A DNA stretch of 64,000 nt from Dactylosporangium fulvum (GTDB taxonomy: Bacteria > Actinomycetota > Actinomycetes > Mycobacteriales > Micromonosporaceae). Numbering within the stretch: the first letter of the stretch is position 1; every line of letters starts with the position of its first letter. Positions 44,160-52,363 of the stretch are shown here, in pieces. The translations under genes were made by a program, and so were the position numbers. The stretch lies in assembly GCF_025137375.1 (NCBI RefSeq), contig NZ_CP073720.1:8890501-8954500 (forward strand), in the 5' to 3' direction. The notes under the pieces are model-generated. The model did not search any database, was not told where the DNA came from, and saw only the letters and a list, made by a program, of their open reading frames with translations.

Positions 44160-44300
44160 ATGACAGTCCACGTCGCGATGTGGTCCGGCCCCCGCAACAT
44201 CTCGACGGCGATGATGCGCAGCTTCGGCACGCGCGCCGACACGACCGTCGTCGACGAGCCGCTCGACGCCCACTACGTGGCGGTCACCGGCATCAAGTGG
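44160..44300 (+). pseudogene. Truncated sulfotransferase-like gene remnant
   Basis: The first 45 codons after the ATG encode a typical sulfotransferase N-terminus (VAMWSGPRNISTAMMRSFG, then DTTVVDEPLDAHYV), including the PAPS-binding start. Homology then stops and the frame continues in unrelated, arginine-rich sequence until 44447. Full-length members exceed 220 residues, so this is a decayed fragment beside the MarR gene. Confidence 0.75.
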
Positions 44301-44428
44301 CTCGGGTCGGTGACCAACGCGACCTCGGCTATCCGCAGCAGATGTCGATCTTCCGGCGGTGGTGCCGCAGCGCGCCGCCGACCCAGTAGCGGAGGTCGGC
44401 GTTGCGTTGGTCGTACCGCTGGAGCGTC

Positions 44429-44959
44429 TCAATCTTCCTTCGCCTGATCGCCGATCGCGATCAGGATCTCACGCAGCCGGTCGGCCGCCTCGATGACCAT
44501 GGCCTCAGGTGCGGCGGCGAAGAGCCGGGCCTGTGCGCCCGTGACCGCGCGGACGACCCGCTCGGCCATCCGGACCCCGTCGGGGCTGAGCCTGACCCAG
44601 GCGACCCGCGCGTCGGCGGCGTCGGCCTCCCGCTCGATGAGCCCGTCCTGCTGGAGACGCCGGAGCACGTTGCTGATGCCGCCGGAGGTGAGCAGCAATC
44701 CGGCGGCGAGCTCGGAGGGCTTCATCGCATACGGCTCGCCGGCCCTGCGCAGGGCGGACAGCACGTCGAACTCGGCCGGGGTGAGCCCGAGCGCGCCGGT
44801 CTCGTTGCGGACCGCTTCCTGGAGCCGCCCGGCCAGCCGGTGGATGCGCTTCCCGAGGTCCATGGCCGGTGAGACCGTGTCGGGCAGTTGCTGCCGCCAC
44901 TCCTCGACGATGACGTCGACCTGGTCCCTGCGCATGCCTTGCAGCGTATCGCCCGCCAT
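44429..44959 (-). CDS. MarR family transcriptional regulator
   Basis: A 176-residue winged-helix regulator: the DNA-binding part has LTPAEFDVLSALRRAG, MKPSELAAGLLLTSGGISNV (recognition helix) and RLQQDGLIEREADAADAR (wing). Flanking helices form the dimer interface. MarR proteins usually respond to phenolic or lipophilic ligands and control a neighbouring gene; here the nearest divergent or adjacent candidates are only a gene fragment and the deaminase-like gene. The ATG nine bases after GGAG is preferred; a second lies eight codons downstream. Confidence 0.88.
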   Translation of the reverse strand: MAGDTLQGMRRDQVDVIVEEWRQQLPDTVSPAMDLGKRIHRLAGRLQEAVRNETGALGLTPAEFDVLSALRRAGEPYAMKPSELAAGLLLTSGGISNVLRRLQQDGLIEREADAADARVAWVRLSPDGVRMAERVVRAVTGAQARLFAAAPEAMVIEAADRLREILIAIGDQAKED

Positions 44960-45040
44960 CAGCGCCGGCTCCGTTCTCCGCCCGCGGCGGTGCCCGCCTT
45001 GATCGAGGGAACCTCGATCTTGAGCAGCGCCGGAACAGGG

Positions 45041-45379
45041 CTAGTCGGTCACCGTGGCGAAGACGGTCGCGTCCGGGGCGGCCAGGTGGATCGGGGCCGA
45101 CGGGGACACCGCGCGGACGGCGGACCGGCCCGCGGTGTCCAGAGCGGAGGCCTCCGTCACGACGGCAGCCGCCTCCAGCTTCGTCGCGCCCGACGACACA
45201 GCCGACGCCACGGCGAGCTGGAGCGCCGTCAGCGACAGCGACGGCAGCGTCACCGACGCCGCGTTGTACGTCCGGCCGTCGCCGTCGCGAACGGCCGCAC
45301 CCTCGGCGGCGCCGATCCTGGCACGGGCCGCGCGCGCGAGCGTGACCAGCTTGGCGTCCTCGGCGGAAAGCTCAGGCAT
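45041..45379 (-). CDS. Cytidine deaminase-like protein lacking the zinc site
   Basis: A 112-residue protein with the overall strand-helix pattern of cytidine deaminases (DGRTYNAASVTLPSLSLTAL, VASAVSSGATKLEAAAVVTE). The zinc ligands are missing: the expected HAE reads TAL, and the PCxxCRQ loop is replaced by ALDTAGRSAV. It is therefore probably not a deaminase. The same position between the CorC-like gene and era is kept in mycobacteria (Rv2365c), suggesting a conserved structural role. The ATG overlaps the end of the CorC-like gene by eight bases. Confidence 0.78.
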   Translation of the reverse strand: MPELSAEDAKLVTLARAARARIGAAEGAAVRDGDGRTYNAASVTLPSLSLTALQLAVASAVSSGATKLEAAAVVTEASALDTAGRSAVRAVSPSAPIHLAAPDATVFATVTD

Positions 45380-46694
45380 CGGCGTGCTGCCTCTCGGTCT
45401 CGGGGGTCGCCTGCTCCTCGTCCTCGGGTTCGGCCCGGCGGACGAGCAGGGTGTCGATGCGGTTGCGCCGGCCGGTCGTGCCCTCGGCGACGAGGACCAG
45501 GCCGCCGACGACCGCGGTCGCGCCGGGGATCGGCACGCGGCCGAGGGCCTGCGCCAGCAGGCCCGCCACCGTCTCGACCTCGTCGGCGGGCAGTTCGACG
45601 CCGAACAGCTCGCCGAGGTCCTCGATCGGCAGGCGGCTGGTGACCCGGACCGCGCCGTCGGGCAGCTCCTCGACCGGCGGGCGCTCCGCCACGTCATACT
45701 CGTCGGTGATCTCGCCGACGATCTCTTCGAGGATGTCCTCGATGGTGACGAGGCCGGCCGTTCCGCCGTACTCGTCGATGATGATCGCCATGTGGGTGCG
45801 CGCCGCCTGCATCTCGCGGAGCAGGTCGTCGACCGGCTTGGACTCCGGCACGAACGTGGCGTCGCGCATCACCTGGGCGACCGGCATCTCGGTCGCGCCC
45901 TTGTCGTCGCCGGCGGTGCGGCGGACGAGGTCCTTGAGATAAACGATGCCGAGGACGTCGTCGACGTTCTCGCCGACGACCGGGATGCGGGAGAAGCCGC
46001 TGCGCATCGCGAGCATCATCGCCTGGCGGACGGTCTTGTGCGCCTCGATCCAGAGCATCTCGGTGCGCGGGACCATGACCTCGCGGGCGATGGTCGTGCC
46101 CAGCGCGAAGACCGAGTGGATCATCTCGCGCTCGCCGTGCTCCACCACGCCGCGCTGCTCGGCCAGGTCGACGAGCTCACGCAGCTCGATCGTGGTCGCG
46201 AAGGGACCTTCGCGGTACCCCTTGCCGGGCGTGACGGCGTTACCGATGAGGATCAGCAGGCGGGCGAGCGGCCCGAGGGCCGTGCCGAGCCAGCGCACGA
46301 GGGGCGCGGCGATCCGGGCCACGTTGTACGCGTGCTGGCGGCCCATCGTGCGCGGGGCGACCCCGACCACGACGAAGCTGACGACGGTCATCGAGCCGGC
46401 GGTGATCAGCGCCGCCAGCCAGTCGCGGTCTCCCCCGACCGCGGCCGCGGTGACCAGTGCGACGAGTGTCGTCGCGGTCAGCTCGCAGAGCAGTCGCAGG
46501 AGCAGGAGCAGGTTGATGTACCGGGCCGGGTCGGCCGCGACGACCTGCAGTGCGCGGGCGCCGGGGCGGCCCTCACGGGCGAGCTCGTGCGCGCGGGCCG
46601 GCGACACCACGTTGAGGGCTGCGTCGGTCATCGCGAACAGACCCGCGAGCACGACCAGCCCGGCGGCCGTGGTCAGCAGGGTGGCGTCGTTCAA
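45372..46694 (-). CDS. CorC/CNNM-type hemolysin-family membrane protein
   Basis: A 440-residue protein with an N-terminal CNNM/DUF21 domain of about three membrane helices, two CBS domains (MVPRTEMLWIEAHKTVRQAM; later VAQVMRDATFVPESKPVDD) and a C-terminal CorC domain (AIIIDEYGGTAGLVTIEDIL). Relatives are linked to magnesium and cobalt efflux and ribosome-associated growth control. The start is a TTG five bases after the ybeY stop; the first membrane helix begins by residue five, so later starts would truncate it. Confidence 0.9.
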   Translation of the reverse strand: MNDATLLTTAAGLVVLAGLFAMTDAALNVVSPARAHELAREGRPGARALQVVAADPARYINLLLLLRLLCELTATTLVALVTAAAVGGDRDWLAALITAGSMTVVSFVVVGVAPRTMGRQHAYNVARIAAPLVRWLGTALGPLARLLILIGNAVTPGKGYREGPFATTIELRELVDLAEQRGVVEHGEREMIHSVFALGTTIAREVMVPRTEMLWIEAHKTVRQAMMLAMRSGFSRIPVVGENVDDVLGIVYLKDLVRRTAGDDKGATEMPVAQVMRDATFVPESKPVDDLLREMQAARTHMAIIIDEYGGTAGLVTIEDILEEIVGEITDEYDVAERPPVEELPDGAVRVTSRLPIEDLGELFGVELPADEVETVAGLLAQALGRVPIPGATAVVGGLVLVAEGTTGRRNRIDTLLVRRAEPEDEEQATPETERQHADA

Positions 46695-46698
46695 CGCG

Positions 46699-47154
46699 TC
46701 ACGACTTTCGCCAGCTCTCGAGCAGGCGCGCCTGGAGGCCGAACATCTCGGCCTCCTCCTCCGGCTCGGCGTGGTCGTAGCCGAGCAGGTGGAGCGTGCC
46801 GTGCACGGTGAGTAGCGCCAGCTCGTCGATCGTCGAGTGCCCGGCGGCGGCGGCCTGCTTGGCGGCCACCTCCGGGCACAACACGATGTCGCCGAGCAGG
46901 GCCGGCTCGCCGCTGCCCTCCCCGGGGCCGTGGTCGACGCTGCCCTCGTCCATCGGGAAGGCCAGGACGTCGGTCGGGCCGTCGCCGTCCATCCACCGGT
47001 GGTTGAGCTCGGTCATGTATTCCACGTCGACGAGCAGGATCGACAGCTCGGCGAGCGGGTTGACCCCCATCTCGTCGAGAGCGTGCCGCGCCACGGCGAG
47101 AATGGTGTCGGAGTTGACGTCGACGCCGGACTCGTTGGCGATCTCGATGGACAA
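46699..47154 (-). CDS. ybeY: rRNA maturation endoribonuclease YbeY
   Basis: A 151-residue metal-dependent RNase that processes the 3' end of 16S rRNA and acts in ribosome quality control. The catalytic zinc site is HGTLHLLGYDH. The start is TTG, five bases after GGAG. It lies 17 bases after phoH, its conserved partner. Confidence 0.95.
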   Translation of the reverse strand: MSIEIANESGVDVNSDTILAVARHALDEMGVNPLAELSILLVDVEYMTELNHRWMDGDGPTDVLAFPMDEGSVDHGPGEGSGEPALLGDIVLCPEVAAKQAAAAGHSTIDELALLTVHGTLHLLGYDHAEPEEEAEMFGLQARLLESWRKS

Positions 47155-47171
47155 CAGGGCTCCTGACTCGG

Positions 47172-48245
47172 TCAGCGTCGTCGCCCGTGCCGGCCGCCCT
47201 GTGCGGCGCGGTCCGGGACGGCGCGCACCGGCTGCTCAGCCTCCTGCGCTTCGTCCCACCGGGCGTAGGCGTCGACGATCTCACTCACCAGCCGGTGGCG
47301 CACGACGTCGGCGCTGCCGAGCAGGGCGAAGTGCACGTCCTCGACGCCGTCGAGGATCTCACGGACCACTCGCAGGCCGCTGCGTGTCCCCCCGGGCAGG
47401 TCGACCTGCGTCACGTCACCGGTGACGACGATCTTCGACCCGAAGCCGAGCCGCGTCAGGAACATCTTCATCTGCTCGGGCGTGGTGTTCTGCGCCTCGT
47501 CCAGGATGATGAAGGCGTCGTTGAGGGTGCGGCCACGCATGTAGGCCAGCGGCGCGACCTCGATCGTCCCGGCGGCCATCAGCTTCGGGATGGACTCCGG
47601 GTCGATCATGTCGTGCAGCGCGTCGTAGAGCGGGCGCAAGTAGGGGTCGATCTTGTCGTAGAGCGTGCCGGGCAGGAAGCCCAGCCGCTCGCCGGCCTCG
47701 ACCGCCGGCCGGGTCAGGATGATCCGGTTGACCTGCTTGGCCTGCAGCGCCTGGACGGCCTTCGCCATGGCGAGATACGTCTTGCCGGTGCCCGCCGGCC
47801 CGATGCCGAACACGACGGTGTGCTGGTCGATCGAGTCGACGTAGCGCTTCTGGCCCAGCGTCTTCGGCCGGATCGTGCGGCCCCGCCGGGAGAGGATGTT
47901 GAGCGTCAGCACCTCGGCCGGGCGCTCGGTGGTGTTCTGCTCCAGCATGCCGACGGTGCGCCGGACGGTGTCCGTGGTGAGGGTCTCACCCTTGCGCACC
48001 AGCTCGATCAGCTCGCTGAAGATGCGTTCGGCCAGCGCATTGTCCGCGGCCGCGCCGGTGATGGTGATCTCGTTTCCCCGAACGTGCACGTCGCTCCGCA
48101 CGGACCGCTCGACGAGCTTGAGAATCTCGTCTCCGGCGCCGAGCAGTCTGACCATCGTGTGCGGATCGGGAACCGTGATCTTGCTGATGGCCCGCACGGG
48201 CTGCTCCGACGACGCTGCCGGCGTGGGGGTTGGGGTCTCGGTCAT
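47172..48245 (-). CDS. phoH: PhoH-like ATPase
   Basis: A 357-residue ATPase of the PhoH family. Residues near 40-105 form a KH-like part; the ATPase has Walker A GPAGTGKTY, Walker B FIILDEAQNTTPEQ and downstream TRLGFGSKIVVTGD. PhoH proteins are linked to RNA metabolism with YbeY. The ATG chosen begins MTETPTPTP, matching the conserved N-terminus; 96 upstream in-frame bases are unlikely to be translated. The C-terminal tail is arginine- and glycine-rich. Confidence 0.92.
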   Translation of the reverse strand: MTETPTPTPAASSEQPVRAISKITVPDPHTMVRLLGAGDEILKLVERSVRSDVHVRGNEITITGAAADNALAERIFSELIELVRKGETLTTDTVRRTVGMLEQNTTERPAEVLTLNILSRRGRTIRPKTLGQKRYVDSIDQHTVVFGIGPAGTGKTYLAMAKAVQALQAKQVNRIILTRPAVEAGERLGFLPGTLYDKIDPYLRPLYDALHDMIDPESIPKLMAAGTIEVAPLAYMRGRTLNDAFIILDEAQNTTPEQMKMFLTRLGFGSKIVVTGDVTQVDLPGGTRSGLRVVREILDGVEDVHFALLGSADVVRHRLVSEIVDAYARWDEAQEAEQPVRAVPDRAAQGGRHGRRR

Positions 48246-48463
48246 ACCTTGGCCGCGTTGGGCCTCAAGCACCTGCTTCCGGGCTCGCTCCTGTCCTGGC
48301 CTCTCATGGTATCGGCTGACCGCCAGGACGGCCGTTCCCATTTCTCCCCCGAATCGGTTCAGCCGAACATGTCAACTCCCGGGGAATCCCGTCAAACGTC
48401 CCCGGCGTGCCGCTGCGGGCTGGTAAGGAGGCAGATGACCGATTTTCTGGGAGGTCCCCCGCA

Positions 48464-49237
48464 ATGGTCGTACGCAGCGGATACATCGACGGCGAGCCGT
48501 GCTGGGCCGACGTGGTCGCGCCCGACCTGCCGGCGGCGCAGCACTTCTACGCGGCGCTATTCGGCTGGACGTACGTCGATACGGGAGCCGACTTCGGCAA
48601 CTACGTCATGTGCTGCAAGGACGACCGGATCGTCGCCGGGATGAGCCCGCCGATGCCGGGCTCCGAGCAACTGCCGGCGGCCTGGAGCCTGTACCTCATG
48701 TCGCACGACCTGGCGGACACCGCCCGCCGGATCGACGAGCACGGCGGCAAGCTGCTCGTCGCACCCATGGAGATCCCGCACAACGGCCGGATGCTGTTCG
48801 CCACGGACCCGTCGGGCGCGGCGTTCGGCGCGTGGGAGCCCGGCCGGCACACCGGATCGCAGCTGTTCGACGAGAACGGCGCCCTGTGCTGGGCGGAGGT
48901 GAACACCCGGGAACCGACCGTGACGGACTTCTTCTACCACGGCCTGTTCGGCTACCGGCAGACCCGCATCAACGGCGGCGGCAAGCGGTTCGACTACTCC
49001 GCGTGGAGCCTCGGTGACGCCGACCCGGTCGCGGGCCGGCTGACGATGACCGAGGCGTGGGAGGGCGTGCCGCCGCACTGGATGGTCTACTTCGCCACCG
49101 ACGACACCGACCGGGCGGTGGCCCGGATCGCCGCGGCCGGCGGTGAGGTGCAGCACGGCCCGTTCGACTCGCCACACGGTCGCATCGCCGTGGTCGTCGA
49201 CCCGAACGGGGCCGTGTTCACCCTGATCAGCCGTTAG
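48464..49237 (+). CDS. Tandem VOC/glyoxalase-fold protein
   Basis: A 257-residue protein with two VOC domains: residues about 8-125 (EPCWADVVAPDLPAAQHFYA, LFGWTY) and 135-255 (ALCWAEVNTREPTVTDFFYH, LFGYRQ), each ending DPSGAAFGAWEPG- or DPNGAVFTLI-like. The start is ATG nine or ten bases after GGGAGG; an overlapping ATG in another frame 29 bases upstream is not used. The function of this duplicated form is unknown; some bind antibiotics. Confidence 0.85.
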   Translation: MVVRSGYIDGEPCWADVVAPDLPAAQHFYAALFGWTYVDTGADFGNYVMCCKDDRIVAGMSPPMPGSEQLPAAWSLYLMSHDLADTARRIDEHGGKLLVAPMEIPHNGRMLFATDPSGAAFGAWEPGRHTGSQLFDENGALCWAEVNTREPTVTDFFYHGLFGYRQTRINGGGKRFDYSAWSLGDADPVAGRLTMTEAWEGVPPHWMVYFATDDTDRAVARIAAAGGEVQHGPFDSPHGRIAVVVDPNGAVFTLISR

Positions 49238-50583
49238 AAGGCATGGCCGTCGAAGGCCTCCTGACCCCTCGTGAACCGGTACGTCGCCCAGTGCATCCGC
49301 ACGACCCGGCCCTCGTCGTCGCGGGTCAGGCGGAGCAGCTCGCCGGCCTCACGCCCGGACACCGTCCGGAACACGTCGGGCTCGCCCTCGACCGGCGCGA
49401 AGACCGCCGGCGGCCGCTTGGCGGGCTGGTCCACGCTCCGCGTGTGCAGCGACCCGTCGCGCCAGGTGAAGACGTACTCGAAGCCCTCACCCCACCAGCG
49501 GCCGAGCACCGAGCGGTACCGCTCGGGCGCCGGCGGGCCGGGTGTCCACGGCGTGATGTCGGCCGGGTCGTGCTCGACAACGGCGGCCAGCAGCTGGTGC
49601 GGGAGTTCGATGACCTCGCCGGCGGTACCTGACGAGCCGAGCGACGCCACCGCGAGCGCACCCGGGGTACCGCCGCCGCCGGCCCTTCCGTAGACACCCG
49701 CCAGGAAGCCCGGCATGGCGCCGTCGTGGCCGACGTGCAGGATCCGCTCGCCGCCCGGCTGCGGCTGGAGGACCAGCCCGAGGCCGAACCCGCGCGCCCA
49801 CAGCACGTCTTCGGTCACGACCTGCGGCGTGCGCATCTCCTCCACGGTCGACGCGGCCAGCACCGAGCCGGCGGGGTCCATCTCCCACGGGTCGGCCAGG
49901 AACGCGGCCCAGCGCGCCATGTCGGCCGCGGTGCTCCACAGCTGGGCAGCCGGGCCGATCGCGCCGAAGTCGTCCGGCCGCTCCGGGTGCGCGTAGTCGG
50001 ACCAGGCGTCGACCATGTACCCGACCACGGGTCGCCGCGGGGTGACCGTCGTGTCGTGCAGGCCGAGCGGCTCGAGGATGCGGTCGCGCAGCACCTCCTC
50101 CCAGGTGCCGCCGCGCAGCCGGCCGACGACGTGGCCGAGCAGCGCGAACGCCAGGTTGGAGTAATGGAAGCGCAGCCCGGGCCGCAGCACCTGCTCCGCG
50201 CGGTCGAGCTGGGCGAGCAGCGTCTCGACGTCGACGGCGGTCATGCTGTCCCACACGTCGCCGTACGGCTCGCGCTGGAGCCCCGACAGGTGCGAGAGCA
50301 TTCGCCCGACGGTCAGCTCACCGTGGGCCTTGACCGGCAGGTGCCTGGCGAGCTGGTCGTCGAGGTCGAGCAGCCCGTCGTCGCGGCACTGCATGACGAG
50401 GGCCGCGGTGAACGTCTTCGTGACGGACCCGATCCGCAGCTGGCTGTCGGCGCCGATGTCCGCGCCCACCTGGAACGTCCACAGAGGACGATCGGCCCGG
50501 TGCACCGCGACGCTGAGGGCCGGCACCCGGGCGTCCGCCTGCACCTGGCGGACCATCCGCTCGTACCGCTGCGTCGGCTTCAT
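49234..50583 (-). CDS. Beta-lactamase/serine-hydrolase family protein
   Basis: A 449-residue class C-like serine hydrolase. The catalytic SxxK is S53-V-T-K56, the second motif YSN follows, and an HxG element lies in LHVGHDGAMPGF. There is no signal peptide, so it is likely cytoplasmic, unlike a secreted beta-lactamase; esterase or peptidase activity is as likely. An extra C-terminal domain (about 370-449) of unknown role follows. Its TAA stop overlaps the TAG of the convergent VOC gene. Confidence 0.87.
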   Translation of the reverse strand: MKPTQRYERMVRQVQADARVPALSVAVHRADRPLWTFQVGADIGADSQLRIGSVTKTFTAALVMQCRDDGLLDLDDQLARHLPVKAHGELTVGRMLSHLSGLQREPYGDVWDSMTAVDVETLLAQLDRAEQVLRPGLRFHYSNLAFALLGHVVGRLRGGTWEEVLRDRILEPLGLHDTTVTPRRPVVGYMVDAWSDYAHPERPDDFGAIGPAAQLWSTAADMARWAAFLADPWEMDPAGSVLAASTVEEMRTPQVVTEDVLWARGFGLGLVLQPQPGGERILHVGHDGAMPGFLAGVYGRAGGGGTPGALAVASLGSSGTAGEVIELPHQLLAAVVEHDPADITPWTPGPPAPERYRSVLGRWWGEGFEYVFTWRDGSLHTRSVDQPAKRPPAVFAPVEGEPDVFRTVSGREAGELLRLTRDDEGRVVRMHWATYRFTRGQEAFDGHAF

Positions 50584-50611
50584 ACCGTCCACCTCGAAGG
50601 CCGACCGGCGG

Positions 50612-50962
50612 TCACGGCGCGACCATCGGGCCGAGCGGCTTGCCGCCCAGGATGTGCGCGTGGACGTGGAAGACCTCCTGGCCACCGTGCTCGCCGACGT
50701 TGAAGAGCACGCGGTAGCCCCGCTCCGGCAGGCCCTCGGCCTCGGCCACGACCGCGCAGATCCTCAGCACCTCCCCGGCGAGGGCCGGGTCGGCGGTCGC
50801 GAGCTCGGCGACGTCGCGGTGGTGCGCCTTGGGGATCACCAGGATGTGGACCGGGGCCTTGGGCCCGATGTCACGGAACGCGAGCGTCCGGTCGGTCTCG
50901 TGGACCACCGTCGCCGGGATCTCTCCCGCGACGATGCGACAGAACAGGCAGTCATTCGTCAC
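50612..50962 (-). CDS. HIT family nucleotide hydrolase/transferase
   Basis: A 116-residue histidine-triad protein: CLFCRIVAGEIPA with a zinc-like Cys pair, HILVIPKAHH, and the triad HVHAHILGG. Members hydrolyse purine nucleoside phosphoramidates or acyl-AMP species. The start is GTG. In many actinobacteria it lies next to phoH, consistent with its place in the backbone. Confidence 0.93.
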   Translation of the reverse strand: MTNDCLFCRIVAGEIPATVVHETDRTLAFRDIGPKAPVHILVIPKAHHRDVAELATADPALAGEVLRICAVVAEAEGLPERGYRVLFNVGEHGGQEVFHVHAHILGGKPLGPMVAP

Positions 50963-50994
50963 GTTCGCATCTTAGGGTCCTCCATGCGCTGATC

Positions 50995-51487
50995 ATGGAC
51001 GACAGGCTGCGCGGCATGGCTGCACGCAGAGTGTTGGTGACGGGCGCTTCACGCGGTATCGGTACGGCCGTCGCCCATGCCTTCGCCGCACAGGCGACCG
51101 GGTCGCGCTGCACCACCGCAAATCGGCCGAACTGGCCGAGCAGGTGCGCGCCTCCCTGCCGGGCGAGAGACACGTCGTCGTCTCCGGCGACCTGGCCGAC
51201 CCGCTTGCGGTCCGCTCCTTCGTCGACGGCGCGGTGCTGACCCAGTCCCTGGCCCTGGCCCTCGGCCCGCACGGGATCGCGGTCTCGGCGGTGGCCCGGG
51301 CTTCGTCGCCACCGACATGGGCCAGACGATCATGGATGCCGGCGACGGTGCCGCGATCCGGGCGCAGAGCCCGTTCAACCGGGTGGCCCGCCCGGCGGAG
51401 GTCGCCGGCGCGGTCCTGTTCCTGGCGTCGTCGGAGTGGTCGTCGGGCACGGTGCTGGACCTCAACGGCGCCAGCTACTTCCGCTGA
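50995..51487 (+). pseudogene. Decayed short-chain dehydrogenase/reductase gene
   Basis: Three fragments in different frames spell a shrunken SDR. First, RRVLVTGASRGIGTAVAHAF (cofactor-binding glycine motif); then, after a frameshift near 51095, RASLPGERHVVVSGDLADPL; then LTQSLALALGPHGIAVSAVA and, after another shift near 51300, GFVATDMGQTIMDAG to the normal C-terminus VLDLNGASYFR. The central NAG strand and catalytic YxxxK region are missing, so there is also an internal deletion. It is broken beyond simple sequencing error. Confidence 0.88.
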
Positions 51488-51528
51488 GCGCCCTTCACGG
51501 TTGACCTCGGTCGTCCTTGCGAGCCGCG

Positions 51529-52230
51529 CTACCAGCGGCCCAGCCGGACGGACAGCGCCGACAGGGCGGCCGCGCCGGCCGTCGACGTGCGCAGCACCTC
51601 GCGGCCGAGGCGGACCGGGGTGGCGTCGCCGAAGGACGCCAGCTCCTCGGGGGCGATGCCGCCCTCCGGCCCGACGACCAGCGTGATCTCGCCGGAAGAG
51701 GGGAGGTCGACGGCCGACAGCGGTGCCGTCGCCTCCTCGTGCAACACGAGCACCGTCCCGGACAGGGAGAGTTGCCTGGTCGTCCGGGCCTCGGTGACCT
51801 CCGGCAGCCACGGCCGGCGGGACTGTTTCACCGCCTCGCGGACCGTGGACCGCCAGCGCTCGAGCGGCTTGGCGTCCTTCCAGCGGGCGATCGACCGCGC
51901 CGCCTGCCACGGCACGATCCGGTCCGCGCCGACCTCGGTCAGCAGCTGTACGGCCAGTTCGCCCCGCTCCCCCTTCGCGATCCCCTGCACGACGGTGATC
52001 GAGGGGTCAGCGGGCGGCACGTGCTCGACGTCACCGAGGAAGAGATCGAGGGCACCCTTGCGCGCGGCGGTCACCTCGGCCCGGACCAGGCCGCCCCGCC
52101 CGTCGGACAGGAGCAGCGCCTCGCCGGCGGTGAGGCGCTGCACGTCGGCCGCGTGGTGCCCCTCCGGCCCGTCGAGCCGGAAGTCAGGTCCCGCCGGCAG
52201 CGACGGGACCAGAAAGAGCGGCAGGCTCAC
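51529..52230 (-). CDS. rsmE: 16S rRNA (uracil-1498-N3)-methyltransferase
   Basis: A 233-residue SPOUT methyltransferase. The N-terminal PUA-like domain (FRLDGPEGHHAADVQRL) and the knotted SAM-binding C-terminus (LVVGPEGGIAPEELASF, then LGREVLRTSTAGAAALSAL) are clear. The start is a GTG four bases after GGAGG; the protein then begins SLPLFL. It follows dnaJ in the conserved hrcA-dnaJ-rsmE order. Confidence 0.94.
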   Translation of the reverse strand: MSLPLFLVPSLPAGPDFRLDGPEGHHAADVQRLTAGEALLLSDGRGGLVRAEVTAARKGALDLFLGDVEHVPPADPSITVVQGIAKGERGELAVQLLTEVGADRIVPWQAARSIARWKDAKPLERWRSTVREAVKQSRRPWLPEVTEARTTRQLSLSGTVLVLHEEATAPLSAVDLPSSGEITLVVGPEGGIAPEELASFGDATPVRLGREVLRTSTAGAAALSALSVRLGRW

Positions 52231-52250
52231 GCCGCCTCCGCCCCGCTCCG

Positions 52251-52356
52251 GCAGCGCAAGCCAGAACCGAGCCCATGGTGAGCGGCCCCTCCGCTCCGCT
52301 CCGGCAGCGCGAGCCAAAAACTGAACCCATGGTGAGCGGCCCCTCCGCTCCGCTCC
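52251..52356. repeat. 53-bp tandem duplication between dnaJ and rsmE
   Basis: Two copies starting GCAGCGC and ending CCGCTCCGCTCCG lie head to tail and share CCCATGGTGAGCGGCCCCTC. They separate dnaJ from rsmE and may reflect local slippage. No regulatory function is evident. Confidence 0.75.
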
Positions 52357-52363
52357 GGACCGC

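Noticed and set aside
44338..44432. Minus-strand frame with RYWVGGALRHHRRKIDICCG next to MarR
   Set aside because: It overlaps the MarR end in another frame, lacks a start and matches nothing I recognise; it may be a scrap of the lost neighbour gene.
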